NCBI GenBank assembly: GCA_035456405.1
Contig: DATIDG010000095.1
Coordinates: 1 to 64,000 of the forward strand
Direction: 5' to 3'
DNA: 64,000 bases
Source of the DNA: JAGVSZ01 sp035456405
GTDB taxonomy: Bacteria; Pseudomonadota; Gammaproteobacteria; Burkholderiales; SG8-39
The notes under the pieces are model-generated. The model did not search any database. It was not told the origin of the DNA and worked only from the letters and a program-made list of their open reading frames with translations. This document shows, one piece after another, positions 23,610 through 31,915 of the stretch; the first letter of the stretch is position 1; each line of letters opens with the position of its first letter. Both the position numbers and the translations under genes were made by a program.

Positions 23610-24383
23610 ATGGGCGGCGCGAAGGCGCGCTTTACCCTGGACGGTCGCGTCGCGCTCGTGACCGGTGCGGGCCGCGGGCTCGGCCGGAGCATCGCGATCG
23701 CGCTCGCCGACGCCGGTGCGGAGGTCTGGCTGATGGCGCGCACCGCAGCCGAAGTGGAGCAGGCAGCCGAGGGAATCCGCGCGGGCGGCGGGCGGGCCAC
23801 CGCGGTTGCCTGCGACGTTACCGATTCGCGCGCCGTGACGCGGGTGATCGAAGGTATGCCGGCGCTCGACGTCCTGGTGAACAACGCAGGCACGAACTTC
23901 CCCGAGCCGTTCGTCGACGTGAGCGAGGAGCACCTGGACCGACTCCTGAACCTGAACGTGCGGGCGGCATTCCTCGTCGCGCAGGCGGGCGCGCGCAGGA
24001 TGCTTGCGGCCGCCGACCGCCGCACGCGCGGCGGGGCGATCGTCAACATGTCCTCGCAGATGGGCCACGTCGGTGCGGTGAACCGCAGCGTCTATTGCCT
24101 CACCAAGCACGCGATCGAGGGGCTCACGAAGGCGATGGCCGTCGAGCTCGCGCCGCACGGCATCCGCGTCAATTCGCTCGCGCCGACGTTCATCGAGACG
24201 CCGCTCACGGCGCCGATGTTCGCGCGCCCCGACTTCTCGAAGTGGGCGCACGAGCGCATCCCCCTCGGTCGCCTCGGCACGCTCGACGAGGTCGCCGCGG
24301 CCGCGCTCTTTCTCGCCTCGCCTGCGGCCTCGCTGGTGACCGGGACCAGTCTGCTCGTCGACGGCGGTTGGACGGCGCAGTAG
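23610..24383 (+). CDS. Short-chain dehydrogenase/reductase (classical SDR)
   Basis: 257 residues from the ATG at 23610, with AAGGAG at the end of the gene before. Cofactor motif TGAGRGLG (residues 18-25), NNAG in the active-site strand, catalytic Ser in VNMSSQ, and Tyr162-x3-Lys166 (YCLTK). C-terminal LFLASPAASLVTGTSLLVDGGW is the usual SDR end. It resembles gluconate 5-dehydrogenase or 3-oxoacyl reductase types. Substrate unknown. Confidence 0.94.
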   Translation: MGGAKARFTLDGRVALVTGAGRGLGRSIAIALADAGAEVWLMARTAAEVEQAAEGIRAGGGRATAVACDVTDSRAVTRVIEGMPALDVLVNNAGTNFPEPFVDVSEEHLDRLLNLNVRAAFLVAQAGARRMLAAADRRTRGGAIVNMSSQMGHVGAVNRSVYCLTKHAIEGLTKAMAVELAPHGIRVNSLAPTFIETPLTAPMFARPDFSKWAHERIPLGRLGTLDEVAAAALFLASPAASLVTGTSLLVDGGWTAQ

Positions 24384-24392
24384 CGCCGGCGC

Positions 24393-25445
24393 TCAGCGCG
24401 CCGCCCGTGCGCTCTCCCCCTGCTGGAGCGCCCGGCGCATCGCCCCGAACCGCTTCCGGTAGTGCGCGGGCGTGAGGCCCACGCTGCGCCGAAAGAGGCG
24501 GCTGAAGAAGCCCGCGTCCTCGTAGCCAACCTCGTTGGCGATCGCCTCGACCGGCGCCTCGCCCGCCTCGAGCATCTGCTTCGCCTCCTCGAGCCGCAGC
24601 GTGTGCACGTACTCGAGCGGCGCCATGCCGGTCGCCTGCTGGAACCGGCGCTTGAACGAGCGCTCCGGCAACCCAGAGACGCGCACCATCGCGGCGACCG
24701 GCGCGGCCTCGTGGTAGTTCTCGGCGATCCACGTCTGGCAGCGCGCAACCACGGCGTCGTCCACCTGCCGCGAGCGTGCGAGCCGCGCGAACGGCTGCTG
24801 CCCGATGTCGTGCCAGTCGATGAGGTTCACGCGCGCCGTCTGCATCGCCACCTCGACGCCGGCGGTGCGCGCGATGAGATAGAGGGCGAGGTCGAGCCAG
24901 GAGGTGCCGCCCCCCGCCATGACGAGCCGCTGCCCCTCGCCGGACACGACGAGCGCGCGCTGCGGGCGCACCTTCACTTTCGGGTAGCGGCGCGCGATCG
25001 TGTCGCAGTACGCCCAGTGGGTGGTGGCCTCGTAGCCGTCGAGCAGGCCCGACTCGGCGAGCAGGATCGCACCGGAGCAGGCGGTCGCGAGCGTCGCGCC
25101 CGCCGCGTGGTTGCGCCGGAGCCAGTCGATCTCCGCGGTAAAGCGCCCTCCGATCGGCTCGCCGGGCGCGATTGCCACTTCCGGGACGCACACCACGTCG
25201 GGCGGCGGACCGTCCTCGAGCGTCGCTTCGGGCGTGATCGTCACGCCATTGCCGGCGACGAACGCGCCGGCCTGTCGCGCAACGACGCGCGGCTGCATCG
25301 GCGCGGGGCCGGGGCGGCCCTCCGCGATGATCCCCCAGTCGCGCCCGGCCGACATGAACAGGTCGTACATGCCGTAGACGACCGAGGCGGTCGCCTCCGG
25401 GAAGGCCAGGATCGCGACATTTGCACGGGGCGGGGCGGGGGTCAT
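24393..25445 (-). CDS. GlxA-type transcriptional regulator (DJ-1/PfpI domain plus AraC helix-turn-helix)
   Basis: 350 residues from the ATG at 25445. The N-terminal class I glutamine-amidotransferase-like domain has AILAFPEATASVVYGMYDLF and the nucleophile-elbow region ATACSGAILLAESGLLDG. The C-terminal AraC domain has two helix-turn-helix units: GLPERSFKRRFQQATGMAPLEYVHTLRL and VEAIANEVGYEDAGFFSRLFRRSVGLTPAHYRKRF. The neighbour is a divergent fatty-acid hydroxylase gene 98 bp away, a natural target. Effector unknown. Confidence 0.95.
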   Translation of the reverse strand: MTPAPPRANVAILAFPEATASVVYGMYDLFMSAGRDWGIIAEGRPGPAPMQPRVVARQAGAFVAGNGVTITPEATLEDGPPPDVVCVPEVAIAPGEPIGGRFTAEIDWLRRNHAAGATLATACSGAILLAESGLLDGYEATTHWAYCDTIARRYPKVKVRPQRALVVSGEGQRLVMAGGGTSWLDLALYLIARTAGVEVAMQTARVNLIDWHDIGQQPFARLARSRQVDDAVVARCQTWIAENYHEAAPVAAMVRVSGLPERSFKRRFQQATGMAPLEYVHTLRLEEAKQMLEAGEAPVEAIANEVGYEDAGFFSRLFRRSVGLTPAHYRKRFGAMRRALQQGESARAAR

Positions 25446-25543
25446 GGCCGATTCGTCCGGTTCGTTGCCGAAATGGCTTAAGTGCTGCAGGCGCCTCCGA
25501 CCTAGATTGGCAGCCTTGGAATTGAACCCCAAGGAGAAGCGCC

Positions 25544-26335
25544 ATGCCAACCCCCATCGAGATCTTGCTAGACCCGGTGTCGCTCACCGTCATGGCGCTG
25601 TATGGCGCCCTCATCGCCTGGGAAGCGCTTGCCCCGGCGCGCCCCCTGCCCGTCGTGAAGGGCTGGCGGACGGGCGGGATCATTGCGTTCCTCGCGTACG
25701 TGATGATCTCCACGTACCTGCCCCTCCTGTGGAGCGAGCAGCTAGCGCGCTTCCAGCTTCTCGACCTCACGGCGCTCGGCACCTGGGGCGGCGCGCTCGT
25801 CGGCGTGCTCGTCCTCGAGGGCGGCATCTACGCCTGGCACCGCACGATGCACCGCTCGAGCGCCCTCTGGCGCGTCTTCCACCAGATGCACCACAGCGCC
25901 GAGCGGCTCGACACGTTCGGCGCGTTCTGGTTCAGCCCGTTCGACATGGTCGGCTGGACCGTGCTGTCGAGCCTCGCGCTGACGCTCATGGTCGGCATCA
26001 CCCCGGAAGCGGCGACGATCGTGCTGCTCGCGACGACGTTCATCGCGGTCTTCCAGCACGCGAACGTGCGCACGCCGCGCTGGCTGGGCTACGTCATCCA
26101 GCGGCCCGAGAGCCACTCGCACCACCACGAGCGGGGCGTGCATGCGCGCAACTATTCGGACCTGCCGCTCTTCGACCTCGTTTTCGGCACGTTCCACAAC
26201 CCGCACGACTTCGCCCCGCAGCAGGGCTTCTACGACGGCGCTTCGGCGCGCATCGGGGAGATGCTCATGTTCCGCGACGTCTCGGCGCCCGAACAGGCCG
26301 CGCCGTCCGCCGCGCCCCTGTCCAGGGGCGCGTGA
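25544..26335 (+). CDS. Fatty-acid hydroxylase / sterol desaturase superfamily protein
   Basis: 263 residues, integral membrane with four or five hydrophobic segments. The three His boxes of the di-iron family are HRTMH (99-103), HQMHH (113-117) and HSHHH (191-195). Members use O2 to hydroxylate or desaturate lipids or carotenoids. AAGGAGAAG lies upstream of the start. It is divergent from the GlxA regulator, which probably controls it. Substrate not predictable. Confidence 0.93.
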   Translation: MPTPIEILLDPVSLTVMALYGALIAWEALAPARPLPVVKGWRTGGIIAFLAYVMISTYLPLLWSEQLARFQLLDLTALGTWGGALVGVLVLEGGIYAWHRTMHRSSALWRVFHQMHHSAERLDTFGAFWFSPFDMVGWTVLSSLALTLMVGITPEAATIVLLATTFIAVFQHANVRTPRWLGYVIQRPESHSHHHERGVHARNYSDLPLFDLVFGTFHNPHDFAPQQGFYDGASARIGEMLMFRDVSAPEQAAPSAAPLSRGA

Positions 26336-26382
26336 CGCGGTGACCGCGGTCGGGGAGTTTCGAATGTATCCTGCGCTGCACG

Positions 26383-28044
26383 ATGTTCAACTCGGCGCCG
26401 AATCCTCGCGTCCTCATCGCCGGCGGAGGTCCCTCCGGCCTGATCGTTGCGATCGAGCTCGGTCGCCGCGGCATTCAGTGCCTGCTCGTAGAGGAACAGG
26501 CCGGACCGCCGGACTTTCCCAAGGCGAACGCGACCACCTCGCGCACGATGGAGCACTACCGCCGCCTGGGCTTCGCGCACGAGGTGCGCGCGCTCGGACT
26601 GCCACCGGACTATCCCCAGGACATCGCCTACTTCACCCGCTACGCGCGCCATGAGCTTGCGCGCGTGCGCTGGCGCTCGCGTCGGGAGGCGATCGAGGCG
26701 CGCGAAGATGCGCACTCCCGCTGGCCGACGCCCGAGCCGCTGCACCGCACGCAGCAGATGTACATCGAGGCGCTGATGCGGCGCCACGCCGCAAGGTGGC
26801 CGGCGGTGGATGCGCGCTTCGGCTGGCGGCTGACCGACTTCGCGGGCGCGCGCGGCGGCGTGGCGGCGACGATCGAGGACGTCGCCTCCGGGCGGCGCGA
26901 GAGCGTGCACGCCGACTATCTCGTCGGCTGCGACGGGCCGCGGTCGCTGGTGCGCGAGGCGCTCGGCATCCGCTACCAGGGGTGGGCGGGCGAGGAGCGC
27001 GACTTCATGGGCGGGCGGATGCTCGCCGTCTTTTTCCGTGCCCCGGCGTTCTACGAGCTGGTGCCGCCGCGGCGCTCGTGGCAGTACTGGGCAGTGAACC
27101 GCGTGCGGCGCTCCTTCATCTGCTCGATCGACGGCGCAGGGCTCTTCGTGCTGCACACGCAGCTCCCGCGTGGCCAGGCGCCGACCGAAGCATACGCACG
27201 CGAATCGATGATACTGTCGGCGGGCCGCGAGTTCCCCTTCGAGATCCTGGCGACCGCGCCCTGGACGGCGGGCTTCACACTCGTCGCCGAGCGTTATGCG
27301 GATCCGCACGGCCGCGTCTTCATCGCCGGCGACGCGGCGCACCTCTTCACGCCCACCGGCGGGCAGGGCTACAACACGTCGGTCGACGACTGCTCGAACC
27401 TCGGCTGGAAGCTCGCAGCGGTGTGTCAGGGGTGGGGTGGCCCGGGCCTGCTTGCGACGTACGAGTCGGAGCGGCGCCCGATCGGCGAGCGGAACACGCG
27501 CTTCGCCCGCGCGATGGCGGATTCGATCGGCGGGATGCCGGTGCCGGAGACGATCGAGGACGACACGCACGCCGGCGCGGCCGCGCGCGCGGCGCTCGGA
27601 GCGCAGCTCACCGCGCACTGCAACCGCGAGTTCGACATCCCCGGCATCCACTTCGGCGTGTTCTACGGTGGCTCGGACGTCGTATGCGACGACGGCACGC
27701 CGCCGCCGGTCGACGACTGGCACCGCTACGCGCCGCATGCGACGCCGGGCGCCCGCGCGCCGCACCTCTGGCTCGCGGGCGGGGTGTCGATCTTCGACCG
27801 CTTCGGGCGCGACTTCACGCTTCTCCGACTGGGCCCGCCGAAGCACGACACACGCGGGCTCGAGGACGCGGCGCGCAGCCGCGGCGTGCCGCTCGCGGTG
27901 CTCGACGTCGCGTCAGAGGAAGCGCGCGAGCTGTACGGGCGAGATCTGGTGCTCGTGCGTCCCGACCACCACGTCGCGTGGCGCGCGAACGTGGCGCCGG
28001 CGGCACCGCTGGAGGTGCTCGATCGGATAACGGGCCTCGGCTGA
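26383..28044 (+). CDS. FAD-dependent hydroxylase of the phenol hydroxylase/TfdB/MhpA family
   Basis: 553 residues. FAD motif GGGPSG at 14-19, LVGCDGPRSLVREALG in the middle, FIAGDAAHLFTPTGGQGYNTSVDDCSNLGWKL (GD at 316-317), and a C-terminal thioredoxin-like region (LVRPDHHVAWRA). This length and tail are typical of the TfdB/MhpA/phenol 2-monooxygenase group of class A monooxygenases. It hydroxylates an aromatic ring with NAD(P)H and O2. The following gene is on the other strand, so it stands alone. Confidence 0.9.
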   Translation: MFNSAPNPRVLIAGGGPSGLIVAIELGRRGIQCLLVEEQAGPPDFPKANATTSRTMEHYRRLGFAHEVRALGLPPDYPQDIAYFTRYARHELARVRWRSRREAIEAREDAHSRWPTPEPLHRTQQMYIEALMRRHAARWPAVDARFGWRLTDFAGARGGVAATIEDVASGRRESVHADYLVGCDGPRSLVREALGIRYQGWAGEERDFMGGRMLAVFFRAPAFYELVPPRRSWQYWAVNRVRRSFICSIDGAGLFVLHTQLPRGQAPTEAYARESMILSAGREFPFEILATAPWTAGFTLVAERYADPHGRVFIAGDAAHLFTPTGGQGYNTSVDDCSNLGWKLAAVCQGWGGPGLLATYESERRPIGERNTRFARAMADSIGGMPVPETIEDDTHAGAAARAALGAQLTAHCNREFDIPGIHFGVFYGGSDVVCDDGTPPPVDDWHRYAPHATPGARAPHLWLAGGVSIFDRFGRDFTLLRLGPPKHDTRGLEDAARSRGVPLAVLDVASEEARELYGRDLVLVRPDHHVAWRANVAPAAPLEVLDRITGLG

Positions 28045-28052
28045 ACCGCGTC

Positions 28053-28343
28053 CTAGCCTTCTTGCGCCTTGCGTGCCTGTTCGTACTGCGACGGGGTCGA
28101 TTTTGCGCGCGCGAGGTACTCGCGCAGGGCCTTCACGCCCTGCCGGTCGAGGGTGCTGCTGTGGTGCGGGCGGTGCAAGGTGCCCTCGACGCCGTTCAGC
28201 ACCACGCGCAGACGCGCGCCCGTGGTCTGCTCGATCTTCGCCCCAAGGTGATTCAGCAGCGACTCGACCTCCCGCCAGTGAATGTTGCCGCTGATGGGGT
28301 CGTGGAAGATCGTGCGCAGGAGCTGCTCGTGCTTGTGGCTCAT
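28053..28343 (-). CDS. HicA-like small protein (solitary, no HicB)
   Basis: 96 residues. HDPISGNIHWREVESLLNHLGA and LRVVLNGVEGTLHRPHHSS resemble the proteins often labelled HicA-family toxins in Gammaproteobacteria and Betaproteobacteria. The catalytic His of double-stranded RNA-binding-like HicA proteins may be the one in LHRPHH. No antitoxin HicB is adjacent, so toxicity is doubtful and the protein may be a domesticated relative. It converges on the hydroxylase gene. Confidence 0.7.
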   Translation of the reverse strand: MSHKHEQLLRTIFHDPISGNIHWREVESLLNHLGAKIEQTTGARLRVVLNGVEGTLHRPHHSSTLDRQGVKALREYLARAKSTPSQYEQARKAQEG

Positions 28344-28422
28344 GGTCGCACCGAGGTCGCGCGAAAGGCCCGGCCGTCAGGATACTGCAGGCCGCGGACT
28401 TTGGAGGCCGTCCTCGAGCGCC

Positions 28423-28440
28423 GGCCTTGCGGAGAAGGCC
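28423..28440 (+). promoter_or_regulatory. Inverted repeat upstream of the cold-shock gene
   Basis: GGCCTT-GCGGAG-AAGGCC forms a 6-bp stem. Its right arm and loop overlap the candidate csp promoter. Confidence 0.35.
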
Positions 28441-28455
28441 TGGTGCCCCCATACT
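28427..28455 (+). promoter_or_regulatory. Candidate sigma-70 promoter of the cold-shock gene
   Basis: TTGCGG and CATACT with a 17-bp spacer. It would give a 5' untranslated leader of roughly 120 bases before the start at 28582, the length typical of cspA-type genes. The elements match the consensus only moderately. Confidence 0.35.
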
Positions 28456-28581
28456 CCCCGCATCGAATTCGTCTCGGCTAGTCCTTCGCGCCCACCGGGC
28501 GCCGTCGTTGGTCTTCCCCGATCGGATCTCTGATGCCGCTGCCCAATCTCGGGCGCGGCGACGCCAGATTGGAGGAACACC

Positions 28582-28788
28582 ATGTCTACTGGCACCGTGA
28601 AGTTTTTCAACGCCACCAAGGGCTTTGGCTTCATCCAGCCGGACGACGGCGCGAAGGACGTCTTCGTGCACATCTCCGCCGTGGAGCGCGCCGGCCTGCC
28701 CGGTCTCAGCGAGAACCAGAAGGTCTCGTTCGACACGGAGCGCGGCCGCGACGGCCGGGTCTCCGCGACGAACCTGAAGGTCCTCTAG
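28582..28788 (+). CDS. CspA-family cold-shock protein
   Basis: 68 residues, a single cold-shock domain. RNP1 is KGFGFIQ (residues 13-19) and RNP2 is VFVHIS (near residue 31). It binds single-stranded RNA or DNA and melts RNA structure. GGAGGAA precedes the ATG. A terminator hairpin follows immediately. It opens a cluster of RNA-handling genes. Confidence 0.97.
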   Translation: MSTGTVKFFNATKGFGFIQPDDGAKDVFVHISAVERAGLPGLSENQKVSFDTERGRDGRVSATNLKVL

Positions 28789-28797
28789 TCGCTACTT

Positions 28798-28821
28798 GGG
28801 CCGCCGGGTGCGGCCCATTTT
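28798..28821 (+). terminator. Rho-independent terminator of the cold-shock gene
   Basis: GGGCCGC-CGGGT-GCGGCCC makes a perfect 7-bp GC stem, followed by ATTTTCC. It starts 10 bp after the csp stop. Confidence 0.8.
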
Positions 28822-28828
28822 CCCTGTT

Positions 28829-28864
28829 GCGCCTACCCGGCCGCGCACGCGGCCGGGCAGGCGC
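28829..28864 (+). terminator. Long GC hairpin just upstream of infA
   Basis: GCGCCT-A-CCCGGCCGC pairs with GCGGCCGGG-C-AGGCGC, about 15 bp with one A-C mismatch, followed by CTTTGGTTTC. It ends 11 bases before the infA ribosome site, so it may be a second terminator or a leader structure that affects infA translation. Confidence 0.5.
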
Positions 28865-28885
28865 CTTTGGTTTCAAGGAGCATCG

Positions 28886-29158
28886 ATGGCAAAGGAAGAA
28901 ATGATCGAGATGGAAGGCGTGGTCGACGAAGTGCTGCCCAACACCGTCTTTCGCGTGACGCTCGCGAACGGCGCAGCAGTCACCGCGTACGCGTCCGGAA
29001 AGATGCGCAAGCACCGCATCCGGATCCTCGCGGGGGACAAGGTCACGCTCGAGATGTCGCCTTACGACCTGTCGAAAGGCCGGATCAACTTCCGGCACAA
29101 GGACGAGCGCGCCGCGACGCCCATGGCACGCCGACCCGGGCACGCCTGGAAGCGCTGA
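28886..29158 (+). CDS. infA: Translation initiation factor IF-1 (with C-terminal extension)
   Basis: 90 residues from the ATG at 28886 with AAGGAG at 28875-28880. The first 72 residues are a full IF-1: MAKEEMIEMEGVVDEVLPN, GKMRKHRIRILAGDKV and LSPYDL-like EMSPYDLSKGRINFRHK. An extra 18-residue basic tail (ERAATPMARRPGHAWKR) follows the normal end. Many Betaproteobacteria carry two infA copies, one in the spc operon and one elsewhere. This looks like the second copy, next to a cold-shock gene. Confidence 0.95.
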   Translation: MAKEEMIEMEGVVDEVLPNTVFRVTLANGAAVTAYASGKMRKHRIRILAGDKVTLEMSPYDLSKGRINFRHKDERAATPMARRPGHAWKR

Positions 29159-29259
29159 CGTACGACTCTGTCGGTTAGCGCCCACCCGAGACGAACGTCC
29201 CGTTGTTGAGGACGTCGATCGTCTGCCCGCGACAGCCGTGCCGAGTACTGCATGAGAGA

Positions 29260-29288
29260 ACGGGAGCGGGCTCTCGCCCGGCTCCCGT
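29260..29288 (-). terminator. Hairpin terminator between infA and the converging secreted-protein gene
   Basis: ACGGGAGC pairs with GCTCCCGT and the inner GGGC pairs with GCCC, giving about 12 bp with one bulged base and a TCTC loop. On the minus strand it is followed by TCTCTC. It lies 20 bp past the minus-strand gene and 100 bp past infA. Confidence 0.55.
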
Positions 29289-29308
29289 CGTGCAGCCGGC
29301 ATTGCGTG

Positions 29309-29602
29309 TTACTTCGCCTGGCCCTTGGCTTCGCCCTTCGGCTCGCCCGAACGCTTCTGCGTCTTGGTCGGCTCTTTCGTCGTCTGTTTTGCGGCCTTTT
29401 TCGTGTCGTCGGCCTTCGCGGCCGGTGAAGGTGTCGCGGGCGTTGCCGGGGTAGCGGGCTTCACCGCAGGCTGCGCCGGCGTGGCGGGTGTCGCTGGCGT
29501 TGCTTTCGGCGCATCGGTCGACTTGCCCGCGCCCTGCGCGAACGCGGTGGCGCTCGCGAGTGCGAATGCCGCAGCCGATACAAGCGTGATAAGTCTGATC
29601 AT
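29309..29602 (-). CDS. Small secreted Ala/Pro/Thr/Lys-rich protein
   Basis: 97 residues from the ATG at 29602, with AAGGA upstream on its strand. Signal peptide LITLVSAAAFALASATAFAQ, then repeated A-T-P-A/T-P units (KATPATPATPAQPAVK, PATPATPATPSPAAK), then a Lys-rich tail (TKKAAKQTTKEPTKTQKR). It resembles the low-complexity periplasmic proteins seen in Burkholderiales. Function unknown. A longer reading with a start at 29845 is rejected. Confidence 0.6.
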   Translation of the reverse strand: MIRLITLVSAAAFALASATAFAQGAGKSTDAPKATPATPATPAQPAVKPATPATPATPSPAAKADDTKKAAKQTTKEPTKTQKRSGEPKGEAKGQAK

Positions 29603-29916
29603 CGTGTAAGTCCTTCGTGGCGGTGGGTCGCAGCGACGTTGCTGCTTGAGTGCCTCAACGTCCAGCGGCGCGGCTGGTTGACCGTGCGCAGTCGCAAGCA
29701 GCGGCACCGTTTCACGACGGCGAAGCGTCGGACCCCGGCGCGAAGTGCCAAACTTCTGTATAGTGCTGACCCAAGCCACCGACGCATCTTCATCCGGTTC
29801 GCGTCGGGCCCTCGCGGTTGTTCTCGAACTCCCCGATTCCATCAATCAAGTAGTCGCATCTGCCTGAACCGGTTCCGACGGCGCAAGCCGCGGCAGGCCG
29901 TGCTCAGGAGATTCAG
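29603..29916. other. 314-bp intergenic region, divergent promoters
   Basis: No coding sequence recognised. It holds the starts of the small secreted gene (minus) and of the DEAD-box gene (plus). A TATAGT at 29759-29764 is a plausible -10 for the helicase, but no good -35 stands 17 bp before it. The same TATAGT occurs before the CxxC gene (31814-31819). Confidence 0.4.
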
Positions 29917-31374
29917 TTGTCCCAGTCGTTTCACGCCCTCGGGCTCATGCCCGAATTGGTCCGCGCCGTCGCGGACGAAGGCTACACCTCGCCCACGCCC
30001 GTGCAGGCACAGGCGATCCCCGTCATTCTCGAAGGTCGCGACGTGCTCGCCGGCGCACAGACCGGCACCGGCAAGACCGCCGGGTTCACGCTGCCGCTGC
30101 TGCAAAGGCTCGCGTCGCACGCGAACGCTTCCCCCTCGCCCGCCCGACACCTGATCCGCGCGTTGGTGCTCACGCCGACGCGTGAGCTGGCGGCGCAGGT
30201 CGAGGAAAGCATCCGCACCTACGGCAGGCACCTTCGCCTCAAGACGACGCTGGTGTATGGCGGCGTCGGCATCAACCCCCAGATCGACGCGCTCCGCCGC
30301 GGCGTCGACATCCTGGTCGCAACGCCGGGGCGCCTGCTCGACCACGTCGGCCAGAAGACCGTCGACCTGCGGCACGTCGAGATCCTCGTGCTCGACGAGG
30401 CCGATCGAATGCTCGACATGGGCTTCATCCGCGACATCCGGCGCATCCTCGCGCTCCTGCCGGCAAAGCGCCAGAACCTGCTGTTCTCGGCGACCTTCTC
30501 CGACGAGATCCGTGCGCTCGCGAACGGCCTCCTGCACGACCCAGCGACGGTCCAGGTCGCACGGCGGAACGCCGAATCCGAGCTCGTTGCGCAGCGCGTC
30601 TATTCCGTCCCTCAGACTCAGAAGCGCGCGCTGCTCGCGCATCTCGTGGCGTCCGGGGACTGGCGGCAGGTGCTGGTTTTCACCCGCACCAAGCACGGCG
30701 CGAACCGTCTCGCGGAGCAACTCTGCAAGGACGGCATCGAGGCGACCGCGATCCACGGCAACAAGAGCCAAGGCGCCCGCACCAAGGCGCTGGCGGGGTT
30801 CAAGTCCGGCGACGTGCGCGTGCTCGTCGCCACCGACCTCGCTTCGCGCGGCCTCGACATCGAGGATCTGCCGCACGTCGTGAACTACGAGCTCTCGCAC
30901 GTGCCCGAGGACTACGTGCACCGCATCGGCCGCACCGGCCGCGCAGGCGTGACCGGCGAGGCGATCTCGCTCGTCTCGCCCGACGAGGCGCCGCTGCTCG
31001 CGGATATCGAGAAGCTGCTCAAGCGCAAGCTGGAGCGCACCCCAGCGCCGGCCTTCGAGCCGCGGGCCGCAACGCCCGTCGAGTACAGGCCTCAGACGCG
31101 TACGCGGCCGCGCACGGACGCGCAGCCGCGCCGCCAGCCGCCGCGCGAGGCGCACGCCCGGAAGCACCAGCAACCGGCGCGCACGCCTGCCCACCCCCAC
31201 CACCAGCCGGCGCACGCGCCCGACCACGCTCACCATGAGCCGGCGCAGCCGGCCAGCCACGAGTCGGCCCTCGGCCGGCTTCACGACCACGCGCGGCGCG
31301 CGCCGCGCCCCGGCGGCCGGCGCGACAATCCCGTTCCCGCGCTGCTGCGCGGCACGTCGCGGCGAACCGGTTGA
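29917..31374 (+). CDS. rhlE: DEAD-box RNA helicase, RhlE type
   Basis: 485 residues from a TTG start at 29917, picked because AGGAG lies at 29906-29910 and the next in-frame Met would remove the Q-motif (FHALGLMPELVRAVADEGY, PTPVQAQAIP). Walker A AQTGTGKT (47-54), PTRELA, DEAD at 160-163, SAT, RGLDIEDLPHVVNYE and HRIGRTGR (from 335) follow. The C-terminal tail of about 110 residues is basic and His/Pro/Ala-rich (HQQPARTPAHPHHQPAHAPDHAHH), giving an RNA-binding extension. It unwinds RNA and is a usual cold-stress or ribosome-assembly factor. Confidence 0.95.
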   Translation: MSQSFHALGLMPELVRAVADEGYTSPTPVQAQAIPVILEGRDVLAGAQTGTGKTAGFTLPLLQRLASHANASPSPARHLIRALVLTPTRELAAQVEESIRTYGRHLRLKTTLVYGGVGINPQIDALRRGVDILVATPGRLLDHVGQKTVDLRHVEILVLDEADRMLDMGFIRDIRRILALLPAKRQNLLFSATFSDEIRALANGLLHDPATVQVARRNAESELVAQRVYSVPQTQKRALLAHLVASGDWRQVLVFTRTKHGANRLAEQLCKDGIEATAIHGNKSQGARTKALAGFKSGDVRVLVATDLASRGLDIEDLPHVVNYELSHVPEDYVHRIGRTGRAGVTGEAISLVSPDEAPLLADIEKLLKRKLERTPAPAFEPRAATPVEYRPQTRTRPRTDAQPRRQPPREAHARKHQQPARTPAHPHHQPAHAPDHAHHEPAQPASHESALGRLHDHARRAPRPGGRRDNPVPALLRGTSRRTG

Positions 31375-31399
31375 CCACGGATTCATCAAGGAGGAAGCA

Positions 31400-31675
31400 A
31401 TGGATATTTTCGTAGGCAATCTCGCCCCGCAGGCCACCGAGGCCGAGCTCATCGATCTCTTCAAGGCGTTCGGCGACGTGAAATCGGTGGAGGTCAAGCG
31501 CGAGATGTTCACCGGCACGTCGAAGGGCTTCGCGTTCATCGAGATGCCGGGCAAGCAGCACTCGCTCGCCGCGATCGCGGGCCTGAACGGCAAGGACCTG
31601 CACGGCCGCCCGTTGCGCGTTAACGAGGCGCGCAGCTTCGCGGGCGGGGGCGGCGGCCGCTCGCGGCGGCGCTGA
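31400..31675 (+). CDS. Glycine/arginine-tailed RRM RNA-binding protein
   Basis: 91 residues from the ATG at 31400, with AAGGAGG just before. One RNA-recognition motif: RNP2 IFVGNL at the start and RNP1 KGFAFIEM near residue 40, ending in a G5-RSRRR tail. Such small RRM proteins are often cold-induced chaperones. The start is 25 bp after the helicase stop, so the two form an operon and probably act together on structured RNA. Confidence 0.93.
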   Translation: MDIFVGNLAPQATEAELIDLFKAFGDVKSVEVKREMFTGTSKGFAFIEMPGKQHSLAAIAGLNGKDLHGRPLRVNEARSFAGGGGGRSRRR

Positions 31676-31915
31676 GCCAGAGCGGCTTCGATCAGGGTCT
31701 TTCGGCGGATGACGGCACGAGCGTAGGGCGATGCAGCAGGCACTGCTCCGTCCTCCGCGGTCGCCTGCCTCGCGACACCCCGTGGCCATTTCTCAGACCT
31801 TCCCTACTCGGCGTATAGTCGGTTTTCCGATCTCCGCACGTTCCGAGCAACCCGAACCACGGCGCTCCGCATCGACGGGGCTGCTTGTTCCGGGCCGACG
31901 GAGACAGGAGGAACG

